This document shows positions 21,885 to 32,151 of a DNA stretch of 64,000 nt, in pieces. Made by a program: the position numbers and the translations under genes. Source of the stretch: Hygrophila difformis (taxonomy: Eukaryota > Streptophyta > Magnoliopsida > Lamiales > Acanthaceae); the NCBI GenBank assembly GCA_030278955.1, contig JAOANR010000009.1:33891504-33955503 (forward strand), in the 5' to 3' direction. Below the pieces are notes generated by a model. The model made no database searches. It was not told the origin of the DNA and saw only the letters and a program-made list of their open reading frames with translations. Position 1 is the first letter of the stretch. Each line of letters opens with the position of its first letter.

Positions 21885-23161
21885 CATTTTTGTTATTTTT
21901 CTTATCATTTTTACCCGATTCACCCCTTATAATTTTTGATCCATTTCATTTGTTAATTAAAATAAAATACAGTATAAACTCACTAATCCAAGTTAATTAG
22001 AGATTTAATAAGAAAATATGCCAAAAACGTTCATTTGCATATTGTTTTGTCTGAATCCGTCATCTACAAACATTACAAATAATTGACTCCAATTGTTGTA
22101 TATTCTAATTTTGTGCATTATATTTTGTTCTTTTTTTCTTAATTTTTTGTGTTTCTACAATATATATTATATACTGTCACAACTACAAATTACATATTTT
22201 CAATGCAAATTATATTCATATGTTAAGAAACCTAATTAGATGCATTATATATTTTCATTATAATGTCATCAAACATTACGTTCGAAATAACATATTCCAA
22301 CTGCTTCTTCCTTCAAAATAAAAACGAACATGTAACCATTGACACAAACAATGAGGGCTCAATAACAAGTTAGTGGAATCCTCATCCAAGCAAAAAAATG
22401 AATTTGGGTATAGAAATTATCAATGTGAATGAGACATTTTAGAAAGCGGATGAATATGTGGAACATTCAAATGTTTAATGAAATGAAGTAGGCAATTGTT
22501 AAAAAGCTTATTTGCTTGGAGTTAATTATTGCCCCCTTTTTTAATTATTGAAATGAAGTATCATTTTCAATGTCCTGATCTGCCATCCGAATTTCAACAA
22601 GGTTGATTTGTTCTTTTATTTCTTTATTTACTTATTTTTTAAGAAGTAAGAAAGTTGTGATTACTAAGAATAGTAATGAGTAAGATTTAGTATCATTGGT
22701 TTGCTATGCATTTTTTTAAAAAAAAAGATGTCGATGTAATATTTAATTTCGAACTAAATGTTTGATGATATTGTAATGAGAATAATTAATGCATCTAATT
22801 AGGTTCTTTCATGTTTGACATGAAAATATGATATACATTAAAAATATTTTACTTGTAGTTGTGACAATATATAAACCGTAGAAACAAATAAAGTACAAAA
22901 GTAAAGTATATTTAATGCAATTATCACAACAGTTTGAGCCAATTATTTGCGAGGGTTGTAGAGGGAGAATTCAAACAAAACGACAAGAAAATGGATGTTT
23001 TTGGAATTTTTTCGATTAAATCTCTAAATGATTTATATTAGTGAGTTTAGGACGGATTTGGTTTTAACAAACAAACGAAGCGGACTAACAGAGGCAAAAA
23101 ATTCGAAGGGGATGGATCGGACAAAATTGACTAGAAAATGGACTTTTTGGCAATTATTCTG
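21828..23161. mobile_element. Mutator-like element with TIRs over 300 bp
   Basis: The left arm (about 21828-22285) and right arm (about 22745-23161) are long imperfect inverted copies. Examples are AAACTCACTAAT...TTAGAGATTTAAT near 21975 and its complement near 23030, TGTCACAACTACAA near 22177 with its complement near 22855, and AACCTAATTAGATGCAT near 22228 with its complement near 22790. Flanks TTATTTGTTG (21818-21827) and TTCTTTGTTG (23162-23171) give a 9-10-bp TSD with one mismatch, as in Mutator-like elements. An (AT)n run at 21858-21885 interrupts the left arm. There is no transposase, so it is non-autonomous. Confidence 0.75.
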
Positions 23162-23192
23162 TTCTTTGTTGTATGTAAATTATAGGTTGCAC

Positions 23193-23193
<1 letters not shown>

Positions 23194-23260
<67 letters not shown>
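23194..23260. repeat. (ATT)n microsatellite, about 22 units
   Basis: This is an uninterrupted ATT run. It lies at the 3' tail of the neighbouring minus-strand SINE, so it probably grew from the SINE A-rich tail. The Leu- or Ile-rich open frames across it are artefacts. Confidence 0.95.
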
Positions 23261-23261
<1 letters not shown>

Positions 23262-23399
23262 TTTCTTTTTTAACATTGACACACGAATGTCGACAAAGGT
23301 GTGTGAGAGCCCAAGCCGCACAAATTAAAAAGGGATAAAGAGGAGAGACAGTAAGGTTGAAAGTAAGGGATTTGACCATTAGGCCAAGTTTCCATCCAC
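23200..23399 (-). mobile_element. tRNA-derived SINE with microsatellite tail
   Basis: Read on the minus strand, the head GGAAACTTGGCCTAATGGTC leads into TTTCAACCTTACTG, then CTTTATCCCTTTTTAATTTG and TGCGGCTTGGGCTC, and then the (AAT)n tail. Flanking copies TATAGGTTGCACTTATTAT (from 23181) and TATAGGTTGCCTTATTAT (23400-23417) differ by one base insertion and form the TSD. It is related to the SINEs at 21685 and 57020. Confidence 0.8.
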
Positions 23400-23460
23400 T
23401 ATAGGTTGCCTTATTATATTTTGTCCATACACAATTGGACATAAACACTATCTTTTTTTA

Positions 23461-23790
23461 AAAAAAATAAAAAATACAACACATGAGGCTAAATAAGGTC
23501 AGAAACCGTAAAGCCTCTCCAACAACAAATTCCTCTTTCCAACTATTAGCTTTTAGTCTGTCACATCAGCTAATTTCAAAAGTTAAATAAATCCATCACT
23601 TAAAAAATTCGCGCCCAACAATAATACCAAAAAATAGGTATTTATGAAACCCCTTACTATTCTATTTATTACACAATCTATATTTTAACTTATCAATTAT
23701 ATTAATTATTTAATTTTTGAATAAATAATAGGTAATTAACATTTTCAATTATTTTAGTTATTTGATATTTTAAAATATTTTGAATTTTAA
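23461..23790. other. AT-rich spacer
   Basis: No gene or delimited repeat is seen. Confidence 0.35.
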
Positions 23791-23794
23791 ACTC

Positions 23795-24111
23795 ATGAAT
23801 GCTTAGAAAGGGGCTTTGAGCTTAATCCTCATGAAAGTTTGAAGACTTGAAGGACTGCGGAGGGCTTTGAGCTTGATCCTCATAAAGGTTTAGAGACTTG
23901 GAGATTTGAAAGACTTCGAGAGGGGCTTTGAGCTTGATCTTCGTGAAGGCTTGGCACTTGAAGGACTTCGGGAGGGGCTTCGAGCTTGATCCTCATGAAG
24001 GGCTAGAGACTTGGAGATTTGAAGTACCTTGAGAGGGGCTTTGAGCTTGATCCTCGTGAAGGCTTGTACTTGAAATTTGACTACTTCAAAATGGGCATTG
24101 AGCTTGATCAT
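23795..24111 (-). repeat. Degenerate tandem repeat at the 3' part of a gag pseudogene
   Basis: Four to five copies of a unit of about 70 bp contain GAGGGGCTTTGAGCTTGATCCTCATGAAGG plus GACTTGGAGATTTGAAG. The strand and composition match the end of the gag remnant at 24785 (repeated KLKSP/KLKAP-like translations), with the solo LTR at 24112 inserted between them. Confidence 0.65.
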
Positions 24112-24761
24112 TGTTAACACCTAAAAAATGTTTTAATACAACCCATATACATATCCAGACCCAATTCGCATAAGAGTCCAATTACCAGGCTTGTACGGAG
24201 AAAGACAATCCAAGACCAACCCATGGACCCGAGAGAGTGTCATCTCGAGCAAGCCATCTATCCGAATAAAGGCGCAATCTAGAGAAAGCAAGACCCGAGC
24301 ACATTAACTTCCCGAGTACCGCGAGTCAAAACAAACGATTCCGAAGTGTTACGAGGTGGTATCACCCCGAGCAAAAGAGCGTTCATCATTCTCGGAAGCC
24401 TTATCCGTGCCAGATCAAGAATAAAGGCGGTGAAGACCTAGTTTGGATTTTAGTCCTTATCCATTCCCCCAACCGGTGCCTCTTTATGAACATGCACCAA
24501 GCATTGTATAAATACTAGAACTTAAGATATAATCAGGGTTCCTCAACCACTCTAAATTTTATACAATGTTTTTTAATTTCCAGTACTTTACTTTTCTTTA
24601 TCGCTTTATTTAATTCTTTCTTTACTGTTTTCCTTTACCGCTTTCCTTTTGCTTTTTCGCGATGCTCTAGTTCCTAGCATTCATTGGGACTGTCCTCGTC
24701 CCGCCTTCCGTCTTGAAGGCTCCGTCTAGAGGATTAAGGTTACTCCGAAACGGAAGTAACA
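24112..24761 (+). mobile_element. Solo LTR (or TRIM-size element), TSD ATCAT
   Basis: It begins TGTTAACACC and ends AAGTAACA. ATCAT flanks both sides (24107-24111 and 24762-24766). A TATA box (TATAAATA, 24507-24514) and a downstream pyrimidine-rich stretch fit a plus-strand LTR of 650 bp. No interior is present. It interrupts the older minus-strand gag element. Confidence 0.85.
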
Positions 24762-24784
24762 ATCATCTTAAAGGATTTGACACT

Positions 24785-25787
24785 TTAAGTTGTTTTAAGT
24801 AATGTCTTTGAAGGACTTCTTACGGGGCTTTTGAGCTTGATCATCTTGAAGTTGTTTGAATGTTTAAAGATGCACATACGTTGAATTTTTCTTTGATCTA
24901 GTTCAAAGTCTCCAATTTGATGAAGTTCCATTGATGCTAGGCTCAATTCCATATCATGAGCACGGGTAGCCAATTCTTCAAATGTTTTAGGTCGAATACC
25001 TTGCATAATATACAAGAAATCCCAATGCATGCCTTGAATACACATCTCTATTGTCGATTCTTCGGATAGGTGATCTTTGCAGTTGAGACTTAGACTTCTT
25101 CAATGATTGATGAAGTCGACGGCCGGTTCGTTTTGTGACTGACACACGTTTTTGTGTTCCATCATACTAACCGTGCACCTTGTGTTATAAATCTATTTAG
25201 GACCTCCCATTCAAGTTGCCCCCAACTGTCGATGTTGCCAGGCTCCAAGTCAATGTACCAATCAAATGTGTTCTCTTTGAGTGATCATACGAATTGTTTG
25301 ACGAGTTGATCATCGTATGTCCCTGCGTCGTTGAAAGTTTCTACAAAGTGGCAACATGCTATTTGGGATTTCTTTTGCAGTAAAATTGTTGAAACTTGGG
25401 TGGTTGGTAGCCAATCAACATCTTTACGTCATCAATTCAAAGACTGCAGGGCTTGGAATACATCAATGATGACCTTGAGCTTGTCGAGGCTTTCTTCAGA
25501 GTTTCGGCGATAAATTCCTTCAACTGGTCCATAGGGATAAAGTTTTCAAGAGTGGCTTGGATATCAGCATGTACCTTTTCCTTCTCCAATGCGCCTTGTT
25601 TGGATGTCTCAAATTCTTCATGAATGCCATTTGCTTCATTGTCGACTTGATCTCGATTGGAACCTTCAAGTATATTCATGATATTGTCTAAACGAGCGTC
25701 TTGAATCTTAGCATGCTTGGCAAGCATCTCAACCATCTTTGTCAAGTTGGCAATTTGTTCTTCTAAATTGGTTGCATCCACCATCAT
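24785..25787 (-). pseudogene. Degenerate Ty3/gypsy gag
   Basis: The N-terminal part (25437-25787) has a coiled-coil-like start (LEEQIANLTKMVEMLAKH) and the conserved IPMDQLKEFI block followed by SRSSLMYSKP. Around 25200-25440 the capsid region survives in shifted frames with stops (GYQPPKFQQF, FDWYIDLEPG). The last part (24785-25045) has MCIQGMHWDFLYIMQGI and PKTFEELATRAHDMELS, hallmarks of this plant gag family. Several stops and frame shifts make it dead. No pol is seen to the left. Confidence 0.85.
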
Positions 25788-26063
25788 CGCATCAACATGG
25801 GGGAGACTTGAAGTATGGTCCCGATCTTCCTATAGGCTTGAAGGAGACGAAGTGGATCTTGAATCTTCAGAGTGTTGTGGAAGAACCAGATCAACATCCT
25901 TCATGATCGCAACATCTTCGATAGTCTTCTTCATGTTCCTTGGTTGATGCTGGGAGTAGCAACAACACCGGACGTGGAGTGATTGTTCTTGGAGACGTTC
26001 TTAACGATTTTTTGAGCTGTAGATGATCTTCAACTTTTTTTGGAGGATATGAAAGGTAGAATT

Positions 26064-26081
26064 GTCCCACTGGGCATGCCA
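26064..26081 (-). other. Primer-binding site of the decayed gypsy element
   Basis: On the minus strand TGGCATGCCCAGTGGGAC follows the LTR end (CTATAGATTT). This is the usual leader junction of the gag family found at 24785-25787. Confidence 0.65.
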
Positions 26082-26083
26082 AA

Positions 26084-26582
26084 ATCTATAGAATAGAAAA
26101 TTTGATAGACAAGATACTGCAAACAATTTTATTAATTCACAATCAAAGTGTTTATAATTTACAGGAATATAAGAAATTTAACAATATCAAACGATACGTG
26201 GTTCGACTTCTAGAACTCCTTTGATTCTTTCAACTTGAATGCTTAGCAGTGTATTTGATACTTCATATAGATCTTCCACCGCTCTGCAACGTTTTGTTGC
26301 TGTATGATTTGATATGTCTATCTCCGAGTCTCTCCTTGAAGTGGCCTAATTTGTGAAGGGTGTCCTCCATTTATAGAGGCGAGATAGTGTGCAATGGGCC
26401 GATCCTTGATGGGCTGGCCCAACCTAGCTTTTTATTTTGTAGACTGCATTGTTAGAGCTATTGTGTCATCCTTTCATTGGTCCATATGGCACGTGGGGTC
26501 TTCATCTTGGCTTATCCACGTGGCGCTCCATGATTGGCCCAATATTTATTTAAACACTAATAATTATTTCAAACATTTAATT
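26084..26582 (-). repeat. 5' LTR remnant of the decayed gypsy element
   Basis: The minus strand has a TATA box (TATAAATG, 26369-26376) and GC-richer U3 sequence to the right (GCGCCACGTGGATAAG). The start of the LTR cannot be fixed because a Tekay-like solo LTR is inserted at 26583. The remainder would resume at 53681. Confidence 0.5.
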
Positions 26583-27257
26583 TGTAATGACCCGATGAAT
26601 TTATTAGTGGACCGGGTATTTTTTTTTACTTAGTTATTTGAATAGCCCATTTCCTGAGGGGGGCCCAAATGGATCTATTGAAGAGTTTTGGGGTTATTTT
26701 TCAGATATTTTGGAGTTGAAAGGAGGGGAGGGTTGATCGGCTAAAGAGGAGAAAAGGTGAAAGTATTTTGGCTTGTTCAAATCATCGCGTTTTCTTAGAG
26801 AATTGTTATTCGCTTGTTGGTAAGTGATTCCCCTCGCTTTTCTCTCCGTTTTGATATTTATTTCGTTGCTTTTGGTTGGTGATTTGGGTTGGAATGTTGA
26901 ATTAGGGGTTTTGATAGATTTTGGTATTTGGAGGAATTGAGGCTTGGAATCGACGAATGGTGGTCTACTCTCATTCAAGACTTTAAGGCAAGTATTAATT
27001 TTACATTATTTCGTTGGGAGTTGAAGTTTGATCGTATCATGTTTGCATCGCTACTATTTGGAAAAGTATCTCTGTTGAAATCTTCTTCAGCGTGGATAGC
27101 CAAATAAACAGAAATATATTTGAGTGGATTTGCACTTACATATATTCATGTATATAGATGTTTGAATAAAATATGAAGTTTGGTCAATTAAATGAAATGT
27201 CAGTAAATTGCCATTACTGTTTAGTGCTTGATTTGTCAAGAATTAAGTATAAAGTTT

Positions 27258-27449
27258 TTTTAAGTGAATATCAGCCACCAGGGTATCTCCAGGCTTCATT
27301 GGACCCAAGACTAATCCCTCGAGAGTCGGGTGGACATTGAAGGGTTGCCTCTTCCAAAGCAGAATTTTGCATACACGAAGGCTCGAACTCGAGACCTTTG
27401 CTTAAACTGCAAGAGCCCCATACCACTCAGACCAACTGCTTTGGTAATA
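27258..27449 (-). mobile_element. tRNA-derived SINE, 13-bp TSD
   Basis: The minus strand starts GTTGGTCTGAGTGGTATGGGG (A-box region) and has GGTCTCGAGTTCGAGCC (B-box). The body is CGTGTATGCAAAATTCTGCTTTGG...GGGATTAGTCTTGGGTCC, ending in a short A-tail. AAGTATAAAGTTT (27245-27257) and AAGCATAAAGTTT (27450-27462) are the duplication, with one mismatch. It belongs to a different SINE family from the copies at 21685 and 57020. Confidence 0.88.
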
Positions 27450-28112
27450 AAGCATAAAGTTTAATTAGTGCTTGTTGATAATTGATTTGATAAGCATGGT
27501 TTTATTTAATTAAAAGCCTAGTCCCTATTTTAGTCACTGTAAGGAGAATGGAAACAATCATCATTGAGTGACAAACTTTGGAATGGAATTTATTAGTTGG
27601 AAGGCGTGGTTGGCATAATTGGTATCAATTCTTTTTTTACTTACCTGTCCAGAAAACTATTCTACCTACATTGCATGTATACAGGTTTGTCTCTGCTATT
27701 CAATTAGCAAATTGTACATAATGGTATTATTATGGTTCCCTTGCGATCCTTTAAATTTGGGAATGTTTATATTGCTCATGAAGATTGTTGATATAGCGTT
27801 ATGACTTATTAGAATATGAGATTCTTAATTGTGTGATGTAACACCATTCATTGTGTTGAGTAGTGGCGATACCTTAGCTTAAAAAGCTATACAATATGTT
27901 TACACGTCATTGTCGAGCATGTGAACCTAGGGCACGTTTGGTATCCTGTATTGTGATGTATAAAGCCTGACAGTATTAAAAATACTATATGAAAATAATA
28001 CACTTTCATGTTTGGCATTTTTTAGGTACAAGTATTATTTTCATACATCATATCCTGTATAACTTAATACCGAGTAGGAGTGCGGGTTTGGAGGGTAGAC
28101 ATTATGGCAATT

Positions 28113-28862
28113 GTTAGGGTGCGACTAAGAGGAATGACATGATGTCCTGCGGAAATTCCCCTCCGTTGATTAAGTTTTAAAATCAACTGTTGAGATGAAT
28201 TAGAAGGGTAAAAAAGTAATTTTTCTATATTACTCCAAAATATATTTTAGTACATTTCAGAGACAACGTATGTACTTTTCAGCGATTTGTTGATTAATAT
28301 ATTATTTTCAGCGACATGCATATTGTTTTCAGCGCGCCTTCCGTATATTTTCAGCGACGTAGTATAGTATATTTCAGCGATGCTCTATAATATATTTCAG
28401 TGACAAGATATCTTAATTTTCAGCGACTTGATATTGTGCATTTCAGCGACTTTATAAAAGTTGGAACCCCAATTCTTTATTTTCAGCGACGTAGTATAGT
28501 ATATTTCAGCGACCCTTTATAGTAGATTTCAGCGACAAGCTATAGTAATTTCAACGACTTGATATTGTGCATTTCAGCGACTTCATAAAAGTTGGAACCC
28601 CAATTCTTTGGTTTATTATATTTTCAGCGACGAGCTAAGTGTATTTCAGCGACGAGCTGTGTGTATCAGCGATGAGTTGTGTGTATTTCAGCGACATATA
28701 TAGTATTTTTCAGTGATACCATTATGTGTATTTTTCAGCGACTTGACATTATAAATTTTTTTGGACAATTTTACCCTTTTACATTTTGAACCATTGGATT
28801 TGAAATGAACGGTTGAGATTGGTGCATTGATGTGTTGCGGTTTTTGGTGATTGCACCGTAAC
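28113..28862. mobile_element. TIR element carrying a TTTCAGCGAC array
   Basis: GTTAGGGTGCGAC at the left and the complement of GTTACGGTGCAAT at the right, plus matching inner blocks (AAGGGTAAAAAAGT against ACAATTTTACCCTTTT, and CAACTGTTGAGAT against AACGGTTGAGATT), indicate an inverted-repeat element. Between them about twenty copies of (T)TTCAGCGAC are spaced 20-30 bp apart (28258-28742). A higher-order unit of about 120 bp, ending AAAAGTTGGAACCCCAATTCTTT, is repeated. No TSD was found. Confidence 0.45.
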
Positions 28863-28926
28863 CTACCCATACATTCATTTCCCTCATCCAATTCTTCTAC
28901 GCAGCCGGCAGCCCTTCCGCACTCCA

Positions 28927-31679
28927 TGTGACGACCCGAGTATTTCTGAATATTTTGTACGAATACTTTGTACCCCAAATAAACAAATTCAAATTGTTTT
29001 GAACTACGTAATGACTTGATCCCTTCACGGGGTACGTAGGCAACCCGGAAATTTCAATTCTGGGTTCAGTCAAATAATAACAAACAACGACACACAATAA
29101 TACAATCGCTTAATCAAACAACTCCCGAACTCGCGAGAGGATGAAGTACAACTTCGAGGACGAAGTTGGTTCTTAAGGGGGGTAGACTGTAATACCCGTA
29201 AATTTTAGAATATAAAAATAGGAATTAATCCAATAGGAGAGAAGGTTTCGTTTCCGAAAACCCGTAGGCGCGGAAATGCACGGAAGTCAAAGGACGACGA
29301 ATTAGAACCCGACGGACCAAAACCGACGGTCTTAGGATTTCAAGCATGTAATCGAATTGAGACGGAATAAATTTATGATGAGAAGCATAATCCGGAAATG
29401 ACCCGGAAAAAATCGAGCGCGAAAACGGGGAAGGATAGAAGTCCGAAAGAGAGGAGAAAAAGACCCGACGGATCGGATCGCACGGACCCGCCCGGACCGC
29501 AGTCCAGGCGAGTCTCGCGCGCTGGCCGGGCGGGGTTTGGCTAAAAGGCGCGCCAACCCCGCGTGGCCCTACAGGTTTTGGCAACTTGCGCGTTTTCGGC
29601 GATTTCTTACCATAATTCGACCTCCCGACTTTGGAAAGCGGATTTTGGCCGAAGGGGGAAGCTCTTAGGCGACCTAGGGCAGCCTCTCCACCATTTTCAT
29701 CAGTCACCATTCACTCCCAAACTCTCTCAACTCTCTCCAAAGCCAAAACACTTTCCGGCGATTTCCCGACGACTTTCCGATCACTTCCCGGCGACGAAAA
29801 CCGACGAAGGAGGCGTTGAATACAAGATTCCTAGTATTCTAATCTGTGGTAAGTCGTTCATAGATTTCTATTTAAGTTTTTTAACCCAAAAACTTGATCT
29901 AACATTGGATTTCTTCGTCCGGTTCGAAATCGTGGCCAAAGTCGGAAGCTTGACGTTGAGGAGATCCGTTCGTAGGATTTTGGACGAGCCAGCGACCTTA
30001 GGACGACCCAAACCTCTCTATCACTGTAAGTTGAGCCTTCCATATCAATACGGGTGATTTCGGGGCGTCCGGTATAGGCGTAATGTAACGAAACGTAAAA
30101 ATCGAACTTAATAACCCCATCTTGCGCAGTTTCTGTAATCGGCCTAAAACTCACATTTCGAGGATTCAATCCGAGAAACTCAAAACTAGACTTTTAATCC
30201 TAACACATAAATCTAGGTTGTGTAAAAATTTCAGCCATTTTCGTTAACGTTTGCTATTTTAAATCGCATCGAAAAGAAACTGTTTTGTCAAAGCATGTTG
30301 AAATCTGCCTATGAACATGTTCGAACTTAGTGAATTTATTTCTATATTTTCTAGTCCGATTTGATCCTTACAATCTAAATGAAAGTTGTAGATAATCATG
30401 TATAGTATGTGCATATTAAATTTCAGAATTTTTGGAGTCCATTTGATATGCTAAAAAGTCGAAATTTTGAACTGTGTCATATCTGAGTTCGGACAGATTT
30501 CTGATTGCATAGAAAAATCGATTTTTGACATGTTTCCTCAACTTGTTTCGAAAAAGTTAAAACACGAAAGTTGTTCGTTAGGGTGTTTTGCATAAAGTGT
30601 GAAGATTTCAGATTTTTCAGACTTAAAACGGATTTTTAAATTGAAAAGGCGCAAACTGTGACGCCAAGATACTTTTAAATCGAAGGATTTTGAAATTTCG
30701 AAACGAACGATCAAAGATTTGAAACACGATACATCCACACTTTTGAAAAACCCCGATACATTAAATCTAAACGATACATGAGATACTTGGTGGAGGGTGA
30801 GTGCTCTGCAGGGTGCCCCTCTAGCCTTTCTCTTCGGGCCTATAATGGACGAGAGAATTTGATGAGATATTACGCCAATCGGCGGGAGATACATGGCCTA
30901 CTCTCTCGGGTTGTCCGTATGGATTTCTCGAGGCTCCGGAGTGTTACTGGGTATGGCAGATACGGCTGCGGCCGCCGGATCACCGGCTATACAAGATACT
31001 TACGACACGGCTGCGGCCGCCGGATCACCGGCTATACAAAACATTGAGAAATGGTTACGTAACGGGGGAAATAAAAGAATTAATGTTTTTAAGTATTTAT
31101 TTATTTTTGCATGTCTTTAAATTATGCATTTAAATTATGTCTTTAAATTTCATGGCATGACTAAATTATTATTGTGGATTAGATGCATGTTTAAATACAC
31201 AATTAAAATTATTATTTCCTTTAAATTTTGTGAAATGCATGTTGGGAGTGAAATTTTAAATTATCTAATTAAATCCCCTTATTGCTATGTTAGGATCAAC
31301 TTATTCAGTATTTTATATACTGATAAAATTGTTGTTTTCTCTTTTCTTTCAGAGTACGGAGATAATGCATAGCATGTGCATTGGGGGATGGATTTATTAA
31401 ACCTTGTTTATTTGCTTTTTACGATACTTGCATAACGGGCATGTAAATCCCGAGTTTTGGCCATGTCGGCCCATTTTACACTTTTCCGCTGCGATACATT
31501 ATTACTACTATATGTATAGATGGTACTTATTATTTTTACATAGATTCCGGACTTGATTTTAAATCTTTTTGCAATACCTATAGCCTTGCATCTCTTTGGC
31601 AAGCTCGGAGAATCCGTATCTTGCTAGAGAGATGTGGCGGTGACATCCCGGCCTGGGTTATCAAATCCGGGGTGTTACA
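28927..31679 (+). repeat. 5' LTR of the CTCCA element
   Basis: It begins TGTGACGACCCG and ends CGGGGTGTTACA. At 29149-29189 it contains a second PPT-like junction (hairpin AACTTCG-AGGA-CGAAGTT, then CTTAAGGGGGG) followed by TGTAATACCCG, the start seen in related LTRs. A GC-rich promoter-like part lies at 29460-29590. Two tandem copies of GGCTGCGGCCGCCGGATCACC lie at 30963-31034. Confidence 0.93.
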
Positions 31680-32151
31680 AGTTGGTATCAGAGCCCGGAA
31701 TATTTTGAAGCTACTACTATTTTTATTTTAAAATATTTTGAACTAAGTATTATTTTTAAATTTATTATTATCATTATTATTTTTAAGACTACTAGTATTA
31801 TTATTTTAGCCCAAAATTTGAGCCCAAAAATTTTCTTACCCAAGTAGTATAATATTTTGAGCCCAAAGGGGGTTAAATTATTTTGACCCAATATTTATAA
31901 TTATTTAAGCCCAACCATTTCGGCCCAATACCCATGTTTTTACTTCTTAAAGTCCAAATTATTATTTTGGCCAATATAGAGGCCCAACTTTTTAAACCCA
32001 TGATTAAATTTAGAAATGCATTAAAATTTATTTTGGGGGGGGGGGGGGGGGGGGGGGGGATTGCATGTGCATCTTCATATAGATTTAAATTCCTGCATAT
32101 CATGACTTATATTCGAAACATACTCTAACTCTAACCTCCTTGTGACATTAG
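31680..32151 (+). other. Leader of the CTCCA element: PBS, GCCCAA-rich tract, poly-G
   Basis: PBS TGGTATCAGAGC is at 31683-31694. Many (A)GCCCAA repeats follow, then a run of about 24 G at 32035-32059, then ATTGCATGTGCATC. The same order of GCCCAA tract, TTTTGGGG run and GCAT-rich block appears in the gutted element at 59188-59240. Confidence 0.7.

Noticed and set aside
23028..23448. Poly-Leu and poly-Ile open frames
   Set aside because: They are the (ATT)n microsatellite translated.
29225..29710. 161-164-codon frames repeated at 36369-37201
   Set aside because: They are identical in both LTRs of the CTCCA element and overlap on both strands in the GC-rich U3. They are a compositional artefact.
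30778..31120. Repeated GRRITGYTR / AAAAGSPAIQ peptides in both LTRs
   Set aside because: They are translations of the duplicated GC-rich palindrome. There is no start context, and two phases are open equally.
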